From Barthelona sp. PCE (taxonomy: Eukaryota > Metamonada: BaSk clade): a DNA stretch of 64,000 nucleotides. The stretch lies in assembly GCA_040285745.1 (NCBI GenBank), contig JAUFOR010000008.1, positions 744,001 through 808,000 of the forward strand, given 5' to 3'. Each line of letters opens with the position of its first letter. The stretch's first letter is position 1. The notes beneath the pieces were generated by a model. That model made no database searches, had not been told where the DNA came from, and worked only from the letters and a program-made list of their open reading frames with translations. The translations under genes and the position numbers were made by a program. Of this stretch, positions 20,379 through 29,917 are shown in pieces.

Positions 20379-22820
20379 TTATTCATAATTTGTAGATAAT
20401 TCGCAGTATAAACATCTATCAAAACACTTAGCGTGGTATACTGTTCCGCATCTAGCACACTTAACAATGCGCTCAAAGTCAAAAGCAAACAGAATCTCGT
20501 TTTTATGACAAGTAGGGCAGAATCGACCCTGAACTTTGCAATTCTCACAAGTGTTAATATGGTAATTAAGCCTCTCATACATATGGTCGATCTGACTGAC
20601 TAAACCATCTTCTTCAAAGTGCAGAGCAAGTTCAGACAGGCTAAAACAATATGGCTTCCTGAACCATTCAATTCGATCACCAAACTCACTCAGAACACCT
20701 GCTCTGCTTGGACAAACGCTGAGAATGCGATTCATAATCGAGAGCTTGGTCTTTTTAGTAACAAGTGGCATCAAACTATCCTTAACAGCCCAATCACGAC
20801 AATCAACGTCACAAAGGTAATATGCTGCATCTATGTCGACTGCTGCTGCATGACACACGGGCAACCGCTTGCACATTCCTTTCATCAAAAGATAAAACGG
20901 AATTGGTCGCGTCTCCTCACCATGTCCTTGACAGTAACAGTCACGACAAAAGTAGGAACAGTACTGATAACAAAACCGAGCACTGCTGAAAACACCGTGT
21001 GTTATTGATGAACCACAACCCTCGCACTCTGTGGATTTAACTCCAATGACTTGGTACGGGTTGCGCAATTCAAGGACGCTATATGACGGTGGCCTGAATG
21101 ATGGTGTGGGTGCCCTGTCATCAAGGAGTGGAATCTCAAGTGTTTGAGCGATAGCATCATGCAGCTCTTCAATTGGTATTGGTATTTTCTCCTTTTCTAC
21201 AATTTCACAGTCAGGTTCCCCCTCTTCCTCTTGCAAATGTTCCTCCTCCTTTTCTTCTATAATGTGAGGTGATGTATTGGGAGATTCCCTAACGTTCTCT
21301 TTGCTCGCACTTCGAATCAGATCGCTCAGTCCACTCGCTGCGGTACGCTTGACAGGAGTCATACGGACAACAGGTGACTCGACAACGCTGGAACTTCTTG
21401 ACTTCGATTCGCGGATGATCGTTGCTTTTTCTGTGTAACTCGGTTTGACTTGCACTGTTGTTGTAATGGGAGAAATAATGGGAGAAACTGACATCTCTTC
21501 GTGGTCAGAAGGATAGTTAAACTCATCGTTAGCAGCGGAAGCGACCGTGTTCAAAGTTAACGTGTCTGTTGTCATCTCATCAATTCTCTTACGTGGCAGA
21601 CCCACCTCACTGTCTGACTCAGCGCAAAACTCGGACAGTTGCACTAAAAAATCTCTCTCAGGCTTATGATCTGTCTCTTCTGGATCTGATACTACCTTAT
21701 CAAGCTGTGATACTTCACTTTCAACCACTATTTCAACATCATCTACTTCCTTTTCTACTTCAACATTATCATGTATCTCCACTTCTTTGTCCTCACAAAG
21801 GTTCCTTTCAATGCTTCCATCAGACTCTCTCGCAGGTATGCCAGATTCAATTACAAACGAGTCAACATGTGCATCCAACACGGCTCCTTGTCTCAAAAAC
21901 TCTGTGGATGTCATAGGAGTCATGTTTGGCGAAGGAGAAGCTGTTAAAGCGTTACTGACATTCATCATTGTCGATCTTTCCAACGTGTTCTCTGGAATTG
22001 CTTCACATTCGTAGTCTGAAAGCACAAACTGCTCGTCTTCGATGTTAGATGCAACGCTTAACACGTCACTGCTCTCCATATTGTCATCAGTCAACTCGGC
22101 TGATTGTTGTACTTGTGGACTAGGCAACGTCGATCCGAACGCAAGAGAAACTGCATTTGCGTATCCTATACTGAGTACTGGAACACTACTCAGCTCACTG
22201 GGTTGCCTATCAAGCTGTTTAGTAACAATAGTACGAATGGCACCAAATCCTTCGATATCATCGTCTTCTTGATCGACTATATGTGGTAGGATCAGAGGAA
22301 GGTCGTATACGTCTATCTCTCTGTGTAAAGAGTCTTTAACCATGGATAAATCAAAAGTGAGCTCACCCAAAAGCGCTAACAATGCTTGAAAGGCACTAAC
22401 AAAACTCGAGCTCAATAAGAGCGACTCTCTGGCATAAAACTTCTTAAAATCGACATTCATATGCAACTGATAAAAGTAAATCTCGAAAAAGCTGTTGTTC
22501 AAAACAAGCCTAATAAATGATCTTCCTCTTGCTTGATCGTCACGCAGCGTTCTGATGCAGTCAACTGTGTCAAAGTCCATGGAAGACTTCTCATCAATAA
22601 CGAGTAACTGTTTAAAAAACTCATATGCACTACTCTTCTTGACAGAGCCAAAAAATGTTGTTCTACGCTGTAGCCGTCTCCCAAACAAATAGTCTAGCAG
22701 TGCAAGCAACTCCTTACAACCAGAAGTTCGCTCTGTGATAGTTTCCGATGAATGTTGCTGCAAAACCCCTAAAATCTCGGTAAATACTTGAAGGAACTTG
22801 TCCTCATTCCAAGTATCCAT
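20379..22820 (-). CDS. RUN domain plus Rubicon-homology zinc domain protein (813 aa)
   Basis: It resembles the PLEKHM1/Rubicon/DEF8 group of RAB7-effector regulators of endosome and autophagosome traffic. Residues 1-160 look like a RUN domain (SGCKELLALLDYLFGRRLQRR....FFGSVKKSSAYEFF). Residues 190-590 are a long acidic, Ser-rich, low-complexity linker with many SP sites. Residues 600-813 carry the Cys-rich Rubicon homology region: CEGCGSSITHGVFSSARFC, YCSYFCRDCYCQGH, RRILS/NRILSVCPSRAGVL-type block, CENCKVQGRFCPTC, KCARCGTVYHAKCFDRC. That domain binds several zincs and, in relatives, RAB7. No PH or C1-only arrangement is seen. Start MDTWNEDKFLQVF is clear. It ends 170 bp from the cyclin gene. 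Confidence 0.82.
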   Translation of the reverse strand: MDTWNEDKFLQVFTEILGVLQQHSSETITERTSGCKELLALLDYLFGRRLQRRTTFFGSVKKSSAYEFFKQLLVIDEKSSMDFDTVDCIRTLRDDQARGRSFIRLVLNNSFFEIYFYQLHMNVDFKKFYARESLLLSSSFVSAFQALLALLGELTFDLSMVKDSLHREIDVYDLPLILPHIVDQEDDDIEGFGAIRTIVTKQLDRQPSELSSVPVLSIGYANAVSLAFGSTLPSPQVQQSAELTDDNMESSDVLSVASNIEDEQFVLSDYECEAIPENTLERSTMMNVSNALTASPSPNMTPMTSTEFLRQGAVLDAHVDSFVIESGIPARESDGSIERNLCEDKEVEIHDNVEVEKEVDDVEIVVESEVSQLDKVVSDPEETDHKPERDFLVQLSEFCAESDSEVGLPRKRIDEMTTDTLTLNTVASAANDEFNYPSDHEEMSVSPIISPITTTVQVKPSYTEKATIIRESKSRSSSVVESPVVRMTPVKRTAASGLSDLIRSASKENVRESPNTSPHIIEEKEEEHLQEEEGEPDCEIVEKEKIPIPIEELHDAIAQTLEIPLLDDRAPTPSFRPPSYSVLELRNPYQVIGVKSTECEGCGSSITHGVFSSARFCYQYCSYFCRDCYCQGHGEETRPIPFYLLMKGMCKRLPVCHAAAVDIDAAYYLCDVDCRDWAVKDSLMPLVTKKTKLSIMNRILSVCPSRAGVLSEFGDRIEWFRKPYCFSLSELALHFEEDGLVSQIDHMYERLNYHINTCENCKVQGRFCPTCHKNEILFAFDFERIVKCARCGTVYHAKCFDRCLYCELSTNYE

Positions 22821-23025
22821 TACTGGCTGGACTTACAAGATTTTTGAATGAAAAACTGAAAAGGGAGAGAAAATTAATTATGAAAAAACAATACATAGTA
22901 TGAAATTCGCATTACATTCACAACAAAAAATGCTTTAATATCCATAGGAAATACTGTTAATCGTTCCAAATTAATGATAACATTACCTATTTGCATGTTT
23001 TTTTTTTTTACAGCCATTTCACATT

Positions 23026-24111
23026 ATGCCTGCGAAGTTACTGGTACTTCCTGGTCTCCCTACTGCTAGACCTCGAGCGGATCAAATTAAAAATGCAATA
23101 GGAGAATTACACGATGTTTTTTTTCTTCCACTACCAAATCTTGCTAAAACCACACTTAATAAGCTCCTTGCTATTGTAGATAGTCTCGAAAAGTCAGACA
23201 TGGCATTTAGATCATTATCACATCGAATGGAAAAGCATTTATATGATGTGTATCAGCGCAGAGGCAGCAAATTGCTTCCAATTAATTTAGGACAAACTAT
23301 GCTCCGTGAATTGCAGCAGTCAGTTATCAGCAATAACCCCCATATTCAACATTTTCCCACAACTGAATTTTGTCAGAGCGCTCTTGAAGCTCTCCATCGC
23401 GAATTTACGCAGATAGATAGCACGTTCCGTGATAGTCAGTCAGAATTACAGAGCCAACAAGCATCGTGCACAACTTTAAAGCGTCAGCTTGAAGGTAATC
23501 TACTCTTTAGGAGTTTATATGATTATATGGAGCCAGATGACGTTGTAGAAAGTGAATTCTTGACCACAAAGATGGTGGTCGTATCATTATCTCAAGAAGA
23601 AGAATTTCTTGCAACCTACTCAACAGGACTTGAGTGGATTGTTCCAGATAGCGCTAAAGAGGTGACACGCGACAAGAGTTCTGTTGTTTTCCGTGTTGTT
23701 CTCTTCAAAAAAATCGAAAAAGAGTTCGGAATCCACTTCCAACGTCTTGGTCATCGTGTACGAAATACAGAGAAGTCAAGCATTCGTGACACACATGATA
23801 AACTCGTTGAGGAGTGTGAATCTCTCCAAAAGGAGTTTGATGAGTACTGTTCAACCACATATCCTTACCTTCTCCGTTTGTGGATGAATCTTATGCTTCT
23901 TAGAGGATGGGTTGAGGGGCAGTGTCGCTTCGAACAAACAGAAGATTCAGTGCCCTTGTGTGTTATCTATATCATGAACGAGTCCAAATATGACGGAAAG
24001 GTTGTCAAAGCTCTTGAAGAGTACTTAAGCAATGAATTTGCAACCGAGCATATGGAGAGTGTTTTCGACAATGTTGTGTATTTTTCTTTCGATATGTATG
24101 GTGGAGAATAA
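23026..24111 (+). CDS. VMA5: V-type ATPase subunit C (361 aa)
   Basis: Subunit C of the peripheral stalk of the V1Vo proton pump, important for reversible V1/Vo assembly. Recognisable family blocks are LTTKMVVVSLSQEEEF (family: SEYLVTLLVVVPK), EWIVPDSAKEV with the VVFRVVLFKK stretch, the FQRLGHRVRN segment, LLRLWMNLMLLRGWVE in place of the LVRWLKVNFSEAF...VKALRVFVESVLRYG region, and the C-terminal VFDNVVYFSFDM. It is slightly shorter than yeast Vma5 (392 aa). The ATG follows TTTCACATT, a motif shared with several start sites in this window. It is the last gene before a 1.4-kb AT-rich spacer. Confidence 0.85.
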   Translation: MPAKLLVLPGLPTARPRADQIKNAIGELHDVFFLPLPNLAKTTLNKLLAIVDSLEKSDMAFRSLSHRMEKHLYDVYQRRGSKLLPINLGQTMLRELQQSVISNNPHIQHFPTTEFCQSALEALHREFTQIDSTFRDSQSELQSQQASCTTLKRQLEGNLLFRSLYDYMEPDDVVESEFLTTKMVVVSLSQEEEFLATYSTGLEWIVPDSAKEVTRDKSSVVFRVVLFKKIEKEFGIHFQRLGHRVRNTEKSSIRDTHDKLVEECESLQKEFDEYCSTTYPYLLRLWMNLMLLRGWVEGQCRFEQTEDSVPLCVIYIMNESKYDGKVVKALEEYLSNEFATEHMESVFDNVVYFSFDMYGGE

Positions 24112-25524
24112 ATTTAGATTTTTTTAGTAAATTTCCTTTAAGGTATATTCACTCATGTTGAAAGAAAATTTTTCTTCAGTAGTTACTTACCACTACTCAT
24201 TGCAATTTCCTTTCTTAAACTTCTTTCTTCAAATTCCTATTTTTCAACTTTCCAACTCATATATATGCATAATGAAATGAATAAGTAATAAAATGCTCTA
24301 GAAACAATTTTTGATGTTAAACATTTTTGAGTTAATCACGTTGTTATCGCTTTTTTTCATGTTTAACCATGCTTTTTGTGACAGCAAGTCATTTAATGTG
24401 AATAAAAACGATAAGAAATAATAAACAAAATTTCTTTCCTTTTTATTTAATCAAGTGCATGATTATTTGTGCTCTATTCTGTATATGTACAACTCTAACC
24501 TGACAATTAGTCCTGATCAACACACCATGATCAGCGTGTATTATGTGAATCACATCTGATGAGAGATGGTAACTAGAACTATAAATAATTTCAATGACAT
24601 GATTCAACCATTAAATGATGCACACTGGGAAAAGGTGAAAAACGATGAAAAGCAACTAAACAAGGAAATGAGAAGGAAAAAAAAGATAATGACTTCACAA
24701 GGGCTGAGTTCTCTCGGATACATGCATGAATAAGTTCCTAAGATCGAGGTCTCATAATTGAGTTCCCACCCCATAATAAAAAATAGTAAAAGAAATCCGG
24801 AATGTACATGAAGGTACGTAATTCGGATAGCACATCCATCATTCAACAAGCAAAATGCAATATCATCAAAAAATGCATGTGGGAAGAATCGAACTCCCGG
24901 CCTCTGCGATGCGAGCGCAGCGCTATACCACTTAGCTACACACGCTTTGTTAGTTTAACGGAAAATGTTATTCAATATTTGACATATATTATCTAATGTC
25001 GTATTTTTTTAGTCCGGCATTGAAAATAACACTACCACCGTTGTTAGTTTTAATTTTTGTATCCAAAAAAATGTAAATTAATTAAAAAAGAAAGAAAAAA
25101 AAACTTTTTTAAATTATTAGCATTTTACACTTTTAGTACTATATTCTTTATCAATCTCGTAAATAAAGCTGTAAATAAGCTTTAATATTATAAAATTACA
25201 ACAAAACGAATTTACTACTTTTTATAGGATTGGATTTTGTAAATTAAATGTTGGACAATGGTGTTTATCTATACATATGGTCTTTTACGCACAGCTAGAT
25301 TTAGATTATTTATCAACAAGGCCCAATCAATGAAGTTCGGATGCTTAATAATTAATCCACAAAAATATGTAATATTAACCAAAAGAAATAGTACTCAAAA
25401 TTCAATGGTCATCTTCCTCATACCTTCATTCGTGAGAATATTATATTATAAAATTATATCTCTGAAATATAAAAATGATGTTTTCTAAGCATACACATTC
25501 CAAGCACAATCCAATCTCCTTTTA
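24112..25524. other. AT-rich spacer with one tRNA gene only
   Basis: This stretch of about 1.4 kb is very AT-rich with runs of A and T. Apart from tRNA-Ala at 24875-24945 I see no gene. The short open frames at 24604-24849 and 25258-25488 have no recognisable domain and biased AT composition. It borders transposon copy 2. Confidence 0.6.
24875..24945 (-). tRNA. tRNA-Ala (anticodon CGC)
   Basis: On the minus strand GCGTGTG pairs with CACATGC as a 7-bp acceptor stem, including G3:U70, the universal alanine identity pair. The anticodon arm is CTGCG-CTCGCAT-CGCAG, giving CGC, which reads GCG. T arm GGGAG-TTCGATT-CTTCC. The gene is 71 nt without an intron, followed by a T6 stretch that would end Pol III transcription. 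Confidence 0.95.
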
Positions 25525-25537
25525 GTTCGAAACTGTG

Positions 25538-25604
25538 TGCCATACAGGGTATGGTTCAGACTGAATTTGAAATAAAGCTTAACATGAAGAGAACGTTGAA
25601 ATTC
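25538..25604 (+). repeat. Left terminal inverted repeat of transposon copy 2
   Basis: It reads TGCCATACAGGGTATGG, then TCAGACTGA and AGCTTAACATGAAGAGAACG. It is the reverse complement of 29441-29507 with scattered mismatches and a few 1-2-base gaps. The inner 30 bases are the best conserved. Confidence 0.82.
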
Positions 25605-25643
25605 CAGTATGTAATTATATTTTCAAAGAATGCACAGTGAAGA

Positions 25644-28600
25644 ATGAATGTAAATGTATTTGCAATGATAAGCAGATGCAGTGAATCAATCAATCTACCA
25701 CTTGAAGCAATTACTGCAGTGGAAGAACAGCCACGAGAATATCAAAACAATTTGTATGTTGAGATTACATCCAAAAATGGAGGTCACACCCAGGTATCTC
25801 ACCGGTATACTGTCTCTGGTGGTATTTATGCAACGAATGCAAACTTTAAATCGGAGAAATATTGCATTTTCGCCCATGAAGTTTGTGTTGATCTCTACAA
25901 CAACGAAATCAGAGAATCTGGCTTCAAACTTGGTGATGGATGCTTGACAAAAGCTCAGGGTCAGATGTGTGGTTTAAACATATTCACAGGGAAAATTTGG
26001 TTACATCAGCTGAATTTAATGGAACAGGCAAGGATTATAAGATCTTTACGTACTGAAAGAAATCATATAATTAAAAGGAGCTTCCTTCCAGATGAATATA
26101 TTAACAGAGTTTTGTTGGATAACTATTCACAGGGAGAACTTGAGCGACAAAAATCGCCATACAAAAGCCATTCATCCAATCGACCCTTCATCAGCAGTTC
26201 ACAATACAAAAAGCTGTTTGATTCGGACGATTTCATAAGGAACGGGGCATGGTTGGAATGCACAGATTTAAAAACAATTACTGAATCATTATATGTTGAA
26301 AAATCAGGTATTTCACCTCTTAATGTGCATAAAATTGCTGTAATGCTTCCCAAAAACTTAGCCACGTATGAACCAATGGGTTCTAGGGCATACAACGTCA
26401 GAAAATTGAGCTTGAAAGAAATTGAAAGACGATATAACCTTTCCGTACAGAATGAATTCAAGAAATTCATTCAATATCACGATAAGGTGATACATCCATT
26501 CATTTTGAAAACGTTAATACATTCAATGAAAAAGCAAGCAGATTTTTTTAAAGTACCAACCGTCGGTAGCTTTCAGTATGACGCATCCAGTAATAAGTAC
26601 CAAACGTACATTATTAACTTTAGCGTTCCAAAAGATTTATCTATTTCGCTTAAGGAGGGCAGTATATTCGATGAGGACTTTCCCATGATCGATATTGATC
26701 ACAAATTTTGTACCTTGTCTGAGCATTTGAATAGCTTACGTGGTAAGACTATCGTTTTTGATATTGGTAATTGCGAATACACGAATATCGATGATCATAC
26801 CACCCCCAGTGACCAGTTGCCTGAAGGGCAGCGCTACTTTACGCATGTGAGGAAGGATTATGGCAAGCGAGCACAGGATGTTTCCTATCATATACTCTCA
26901 GCTTTCAAGCGCTATGGTGTTATTGATTCGTTCACAATCATCGAGAAAAAGTACAATAATTGTTGGAGATTACACGACTGTATAATCGATATGGGAGATA
27001 CTAAGCTCAAGATTGTTCTTGGAACTGACAATGGGTTACCTGAGCAGCTTGCCTGTCAGAAGATGGTGGATGCCTGTCTTTATTTTTCTCGTCAGCCATG
27101 TACCTGTCATGTTATGAACAAGGCTTTAGCCAAAACATGTGGTTTTGAGGCAATTGATACTTTAGCTGTAGCTGAAGCAGTTTTTGATAGCCTTTATGGT
27201 TTCATGAATACTCATTCAGATCAGCAGTGGCAGGATAGACTTTCAGACATCGGATCAATCCCTAATAGTATTGTCAAGAGGCTTTACAAGCAGCTTGAAG
27301 GCAAACAGTTATTCACTAATCGCTGTACAGCACGCTCCCCCCTGGTTAGGCTATCCTCTGTGGTGCAACTCAATAAGACCCATGAGTTGTTTGAGGATGT
27401 TCCAGATAATGCTTCGATTGAAGAAGTAGATGATGAGACATTCTCTAGTATTGTGTATGATACCAATGAGAATTTTAAGGATGAAGCGCTGCTCTTCATG
27501 TTTGCATATGTATCGTATTTTGAGTCATCATGTGTCGATTTTTTGAACCAGCATCAGAATTACAAATTTTTAGATATTCAAAAGTTTGTCAATAACATCG
27601 TTGGTTATGAGGCAAGGGGGAGATCTTCACAGAACAGGGAGCAGCCGTCATTTCAAGAAACAGTGCCCAACTACAGCAACTTTACCTACCATCTCACATT
27701 AACACCGTTATACGATTATGCCAAGCAGATACAGCAACAAAAGCAGTACTTGAAGACATTCGCTGGTATTCAGACCATTTTAAGTGCTGAACTCATGCAA
27801 TTAGGGTTAAAGTACCACTTATTGTTGTGTGACTTTAGAGATAGTAGTGTCCTTCAACATGTTCGATGGGGTTCAGTAGAGTCCATTTGCGATATCTTAT
27901 GCGGATCTCTGTACGTTGATATACCCTTGGGTGCGTTGGAACAAGCACTTGATGTTGAAATTCATGATGATGCATCAACAGACAGTATTTCTACCTCAAT
28001 AGTTTTAAATATTTCACATTTTGAACTCACAAAGAACTTTTTTTACGGCAGGTATGAGAATGACGATGAATCAATGTTGAAAATCAAGCGCATTTTATCT
28101 TCAACTGATAACACTTATGATTCCAATACACACTATCGTCACTTTCTAAGCCCTTTATACAAGGAGCCTCAAGGGTTTTCTTTGGAGCAAGAGATGTGGG
28201 AAATGTGCCGTGTATATCTGCGTGCTTTTCGTTGTATGGTGTTCGTGCAACAATTGTGCAGCGCCGAATCAACGTCTGTTTTGCAAGCTTATCATCACGT
28301 TGCAAAGTTGCTGTTCTATATCCTGAAGAACCGAAGTGATGCTGCAAGAGAGCACACAGAAACATTTTTGTACAAGTACCTCTCTGGTTTGTTCGAGTAT
28401 TTGCGCCATTATTTTTGCAAGTATCTCATAATGCCCGAACCATTGGCAGCATATCTGCTCTGCAGTGAAGAAGATGTGTGGGTTGAAACCATTTCTAATG
28501 AACATAGGAGTAGTTTTGCTGAAGAGTTGTATGACGAGTTTTTAAAAGCAAAGCTGAAGTATATCATAGCTCCTGATAACACTGAGCTTTCTGATAAAAG

Positions 28601-29297
28601 CTTTGAATTTGCACGTCTTAAAGGATTGATGATCTATTCATTTTTGCCAACAAAGTTCCAAGCGGCTGGGCCCGATTTCCCTTTTGCTAGTATTACAGTT
28701 TTACACACTAATTTTGAACGGGAGATAAGTAATGAGTTCAGGAATTTTGGATATTACAAAGGCTTGGTTGCCCATATCATTTCCATTCTCTGTTCCAATT
28801 TTGATGCATGTTTCTCTGCTTCCTGCGAAAGTCGGGAAAAGGGAATTGTACATCAAACCGTTGAAGAGAGATCAAATGATTCCCAATTTCTTATGATTGC
28901 TATAGTATCCCCAAGACGAAGAAGACTAGCCAGAGAATCGAGAACAGTTGACGGCACACCAACACGTATTCAGAGGACTGAGAGGAATAAGTATGATTTT
29001 TCCGATCAGGGTGTGCGTGAAACTGATATCCGTCTAGCGCTTGCCTATGGTCACACGAATCCAGCAGTGAAAGGTGTGGAAAAGATACGGGAATTAGTGC
29101 ATAAGTACAAAAACACTGTAGCAAGTAATGCTGGTATTGAACTTGGGTTTTCTAGATTTAAAAATTCTCATAGTGCACAGCAATCAAGAATTAAACCGCA
29201 ATTGCGGTATAGTTGGTACGTGTTCAATAATAGTACTGCAACGTCAGCAATTTCTATCGAGGATTTTAAAGCTCTAAGGTTCAGGAGTGAAGAATAA
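25644..29297 (+). CDS. Large transposase-like protein of TIR transposon (1217 aa), intact copy
   Basis: The only ORF of the element, presumably its transposase. Start ATG of MNVNVFAMISRC; the downstream ATG at residue 8 matches the copy 1 start better. A possible RNase H-like catalytic core lies at about residues 370-520: KTIVFDIGNCEY supplies a first Asp, then GTDNG, followed by CTCHVMNKAL. The D-N..C-x2-H-x2-N layout resembles the hAT superfamily, but I see no convincing third acidic residue or dimerisation block. The N-terminal 150 residues have scattered Cys/His (CIFAHEVC) that could bind DNA. The C-terminal third contains a basic SPRRRRLARESR patch near residue 1090. The length is well above usual hAT transposases (600-800 aa). 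It remains fully open over 3.65 kb, so it may be functional. Confidence 0.75.
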   Translation: MNVNVFAMISRCSESINLPLEAITAVEEQPREYQNNLYVEITSKNGGHTQVSHRYTVSGGIYATNANFKSEKYCIFAHEVCVDLYNNEIRESGFKLGDGCLTKAQGQMCGLNIFTGKIWLHQLNLMEQARIIRSLRTERNHIIKRSFLPDEYINRVLLDNYSQGELERQKSPYKSHSSNRPFISSSQYKKLFDSDDFIRNGAWLECTDLKTITESLYVEKSGISPLNVHKIAVMLPKNLATYEPMGSRAYNVRKLSLKEIERRYNLSVQNEFKKFIQYHDKVIHPFILKTLIHSMKKQADFFKVPTVGSFQYDASSNKYQTYIINFSVPKDLSISLKEGSIFDEDFPMIDIDHKFCTLSEHLNSLRGKTIVFDIGNCEYTNIDDHTTPSDQLPEGQRYFTHVRKDYGKRAQDVSYHILSAFKRYGVIDSFTIIEKKYNNCWRLHDCIIDMGDTKLKIVLGTDNGLPEQLACQKMVDACLYFSRQPCTCHVMNKALAKTCGFEAIDTLAVAEAVFDSLYGFMNTHSDQQWQDRLSDIGSIPNSIVKRLYKQLEGKQLFTNRCTARSPLVRLSSVVQLNKTHELFEDVPDNASIEEVDDETFSSIVYDTNENFKDEALLFMFAYVSYFESSCVDFLNQHQNYKFLDIQKFVNNIVGYEARGRSSQNREQPSFQETVPNYSNFTYHLTLTPLYDYAKQIQQQKQYLKTFAGIQTILSAELMQLGLKYHLLLCDFRDSSVLQHVRWGSVESICDILCGSLYVDIPLGALEQALDVEIHDDASTDSISTSIVLNISHFELTKNFFYGRYENDDESMLKIKRILSSTDNTYDSNTHYRHFLSPLYKEPQGFSLEQEMWEMCRVYLRAFRCMVFVQQLCSAESTSVLQAYHHVAKLLFYILKNRSDAAREHTETFLYKYLSGLFEYLRHYFCKYLIMPEPLAAYLLCSEEDVWVETISNEHRSSFAEELYDEFLKAKLKYIIAPDNTELSDKSFEFARLKGLMIYSFLPTKFQAAGPDFPFASITVLHTNFEREISNEFRNFGYYKGLVAHIISILCSNFDACFSASCESREKGIVHQTVEERSNDSQFLMIAIVSPRRRRLARESRTVDGTPTRIQRTERNKYDFSDQGVRETDIRLALAYGHTNPAVKGVEKIRELVHKYKNTVASNAGIELGFSRFKNSHSAQQSRIKPQLRYSWYVFNNSTATSAISIEDFKALRFRSEE

Positions 29298-29440
29298 CCA
29301 GAAAATGAGTAAGAAGTTCATTGTATTTATTTCGCTTTTACTGTACGTATTTTGGGATATTTGCATAGTACTCTAACCCTTTTAGGTCTTAAAATAAAAA
29401 ATATTGAACCACTTTGACCCACGAGTTTTCAAACCTCATT

Positions 29441-29507
29441 GAATTTTAACGTTCTCTTCATGTTAAGCTTTTATGTCAAAAGTCAGTCTGAAACACCCAG
29501 TATGCCA
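29441..29507 (-). repeat. Right terminal inverted repeat of transposon copy 2
   Basis: Its reverse complement reads TGGCATACTGGGTG, then TCAGACTGAC and AAGCTTAACATGAAGAGAACG, matching the left TIR. A related terminus is seen again at 29641-29677 in the same orientation. Confidence 0.82.
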
Positions 29508-29640
29508 ATAGTTTAGATCTAAAGAGCCACGGTCTTTTGAATGGTTCCTGTTTATTTAATGTTTTCCATATTTTTTTTCTTCTTTATCAAGGTAACAAAT
29601 AAAAACCTTCCTTTTTTTATGTATATTCAGACTTCAAATT

Positions 29641-29677
29641 CTGTCTGCTTCACGCTCAATATGGAATATATTTCAAC
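29641..29677 (-). repeat. Orphan TIR-like terminus beside transposon copy 2
   Basis: The segment CTGTCTGCTTCACGCTCAAT followed by ATGGAATATATTTCAAC matches the outer end of copy 1 (about 3671-3706) over some 35 bases with about six mismatches and one gap. It has the same orientation as the right TIR of copy 2, about 135 bp beyond it. Probably a relic of an older related element. Confidence 0.45.
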
Positions 29678-29917
29678 CGATGCATCAACTATTCGCGTTT
29701 CCTAAATATCCATAAAACCAAATAAATAACACTGCCCACAAATCAATCCCTCAATTTCCCAAAAAAGGCTACAATAGTGGGTTAAAAATGGTAAGCATAT
29801 TCATTTCTAATATACACAATATTACACCCTACTCCACTGTCACATGATCCCCACACACATCATTAGGACTTACATAACTCGGCAGAATGCATGTTCAATT
29901 CTTTTTTAACCTTTACA

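Larger units (their letters stand above)
25538..29507 (+). mobile_element. TIR DNA transposon, full-length copy 2 (about 3.97 kb)
   Basis: A 1217-residue ORF is framed by imperfect inverted repeats of about 67 bp at 25538-25604 and 29441-29507. Both ends share TCAGACTGA, AAGCTTAACATGAAGAGAACGTT and GGGT near the tip. Weaker similarity continues outward about 12 more bases. No clear target-site duplication was found. A second, inverted copy lies at 1-3696. With a single large ORF, TIRs and two near-identical copies, this is a class II cut-and-paste element; the superfamily is uncertain. Confidence 0.82.
29298..29917. other. Spacer without genes (transposon 3' end and flank)
   Basis: It holds the 3' UTR and right TIR of transposon copy 2, the orphan TIR-like relic and the presumed promoter of the secreted-protein gene. 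I see no coding sequence. Confidence 0.6.

Noticed and set aside
25258-25488. 76-codon frame in the AT-rich spacer
   Set aside because: Composition follows the background and it has no recognisable motif, so it is probably chance.
29371-29385. Branch-point-like CTCTAACCCTTTTAG downstream of the transposase stop
   Set aside because: It lies after the stop codon and 11-nt spacing differs from the three supported introns; no exon follows.
25520-29520. 8-bp target-site duplication around transposon copy 2
   Set aside because: GTGCCATA on the left and TATGCCAA on the right are not a direct repeat; the similarity is part of the inverted repeat itself.
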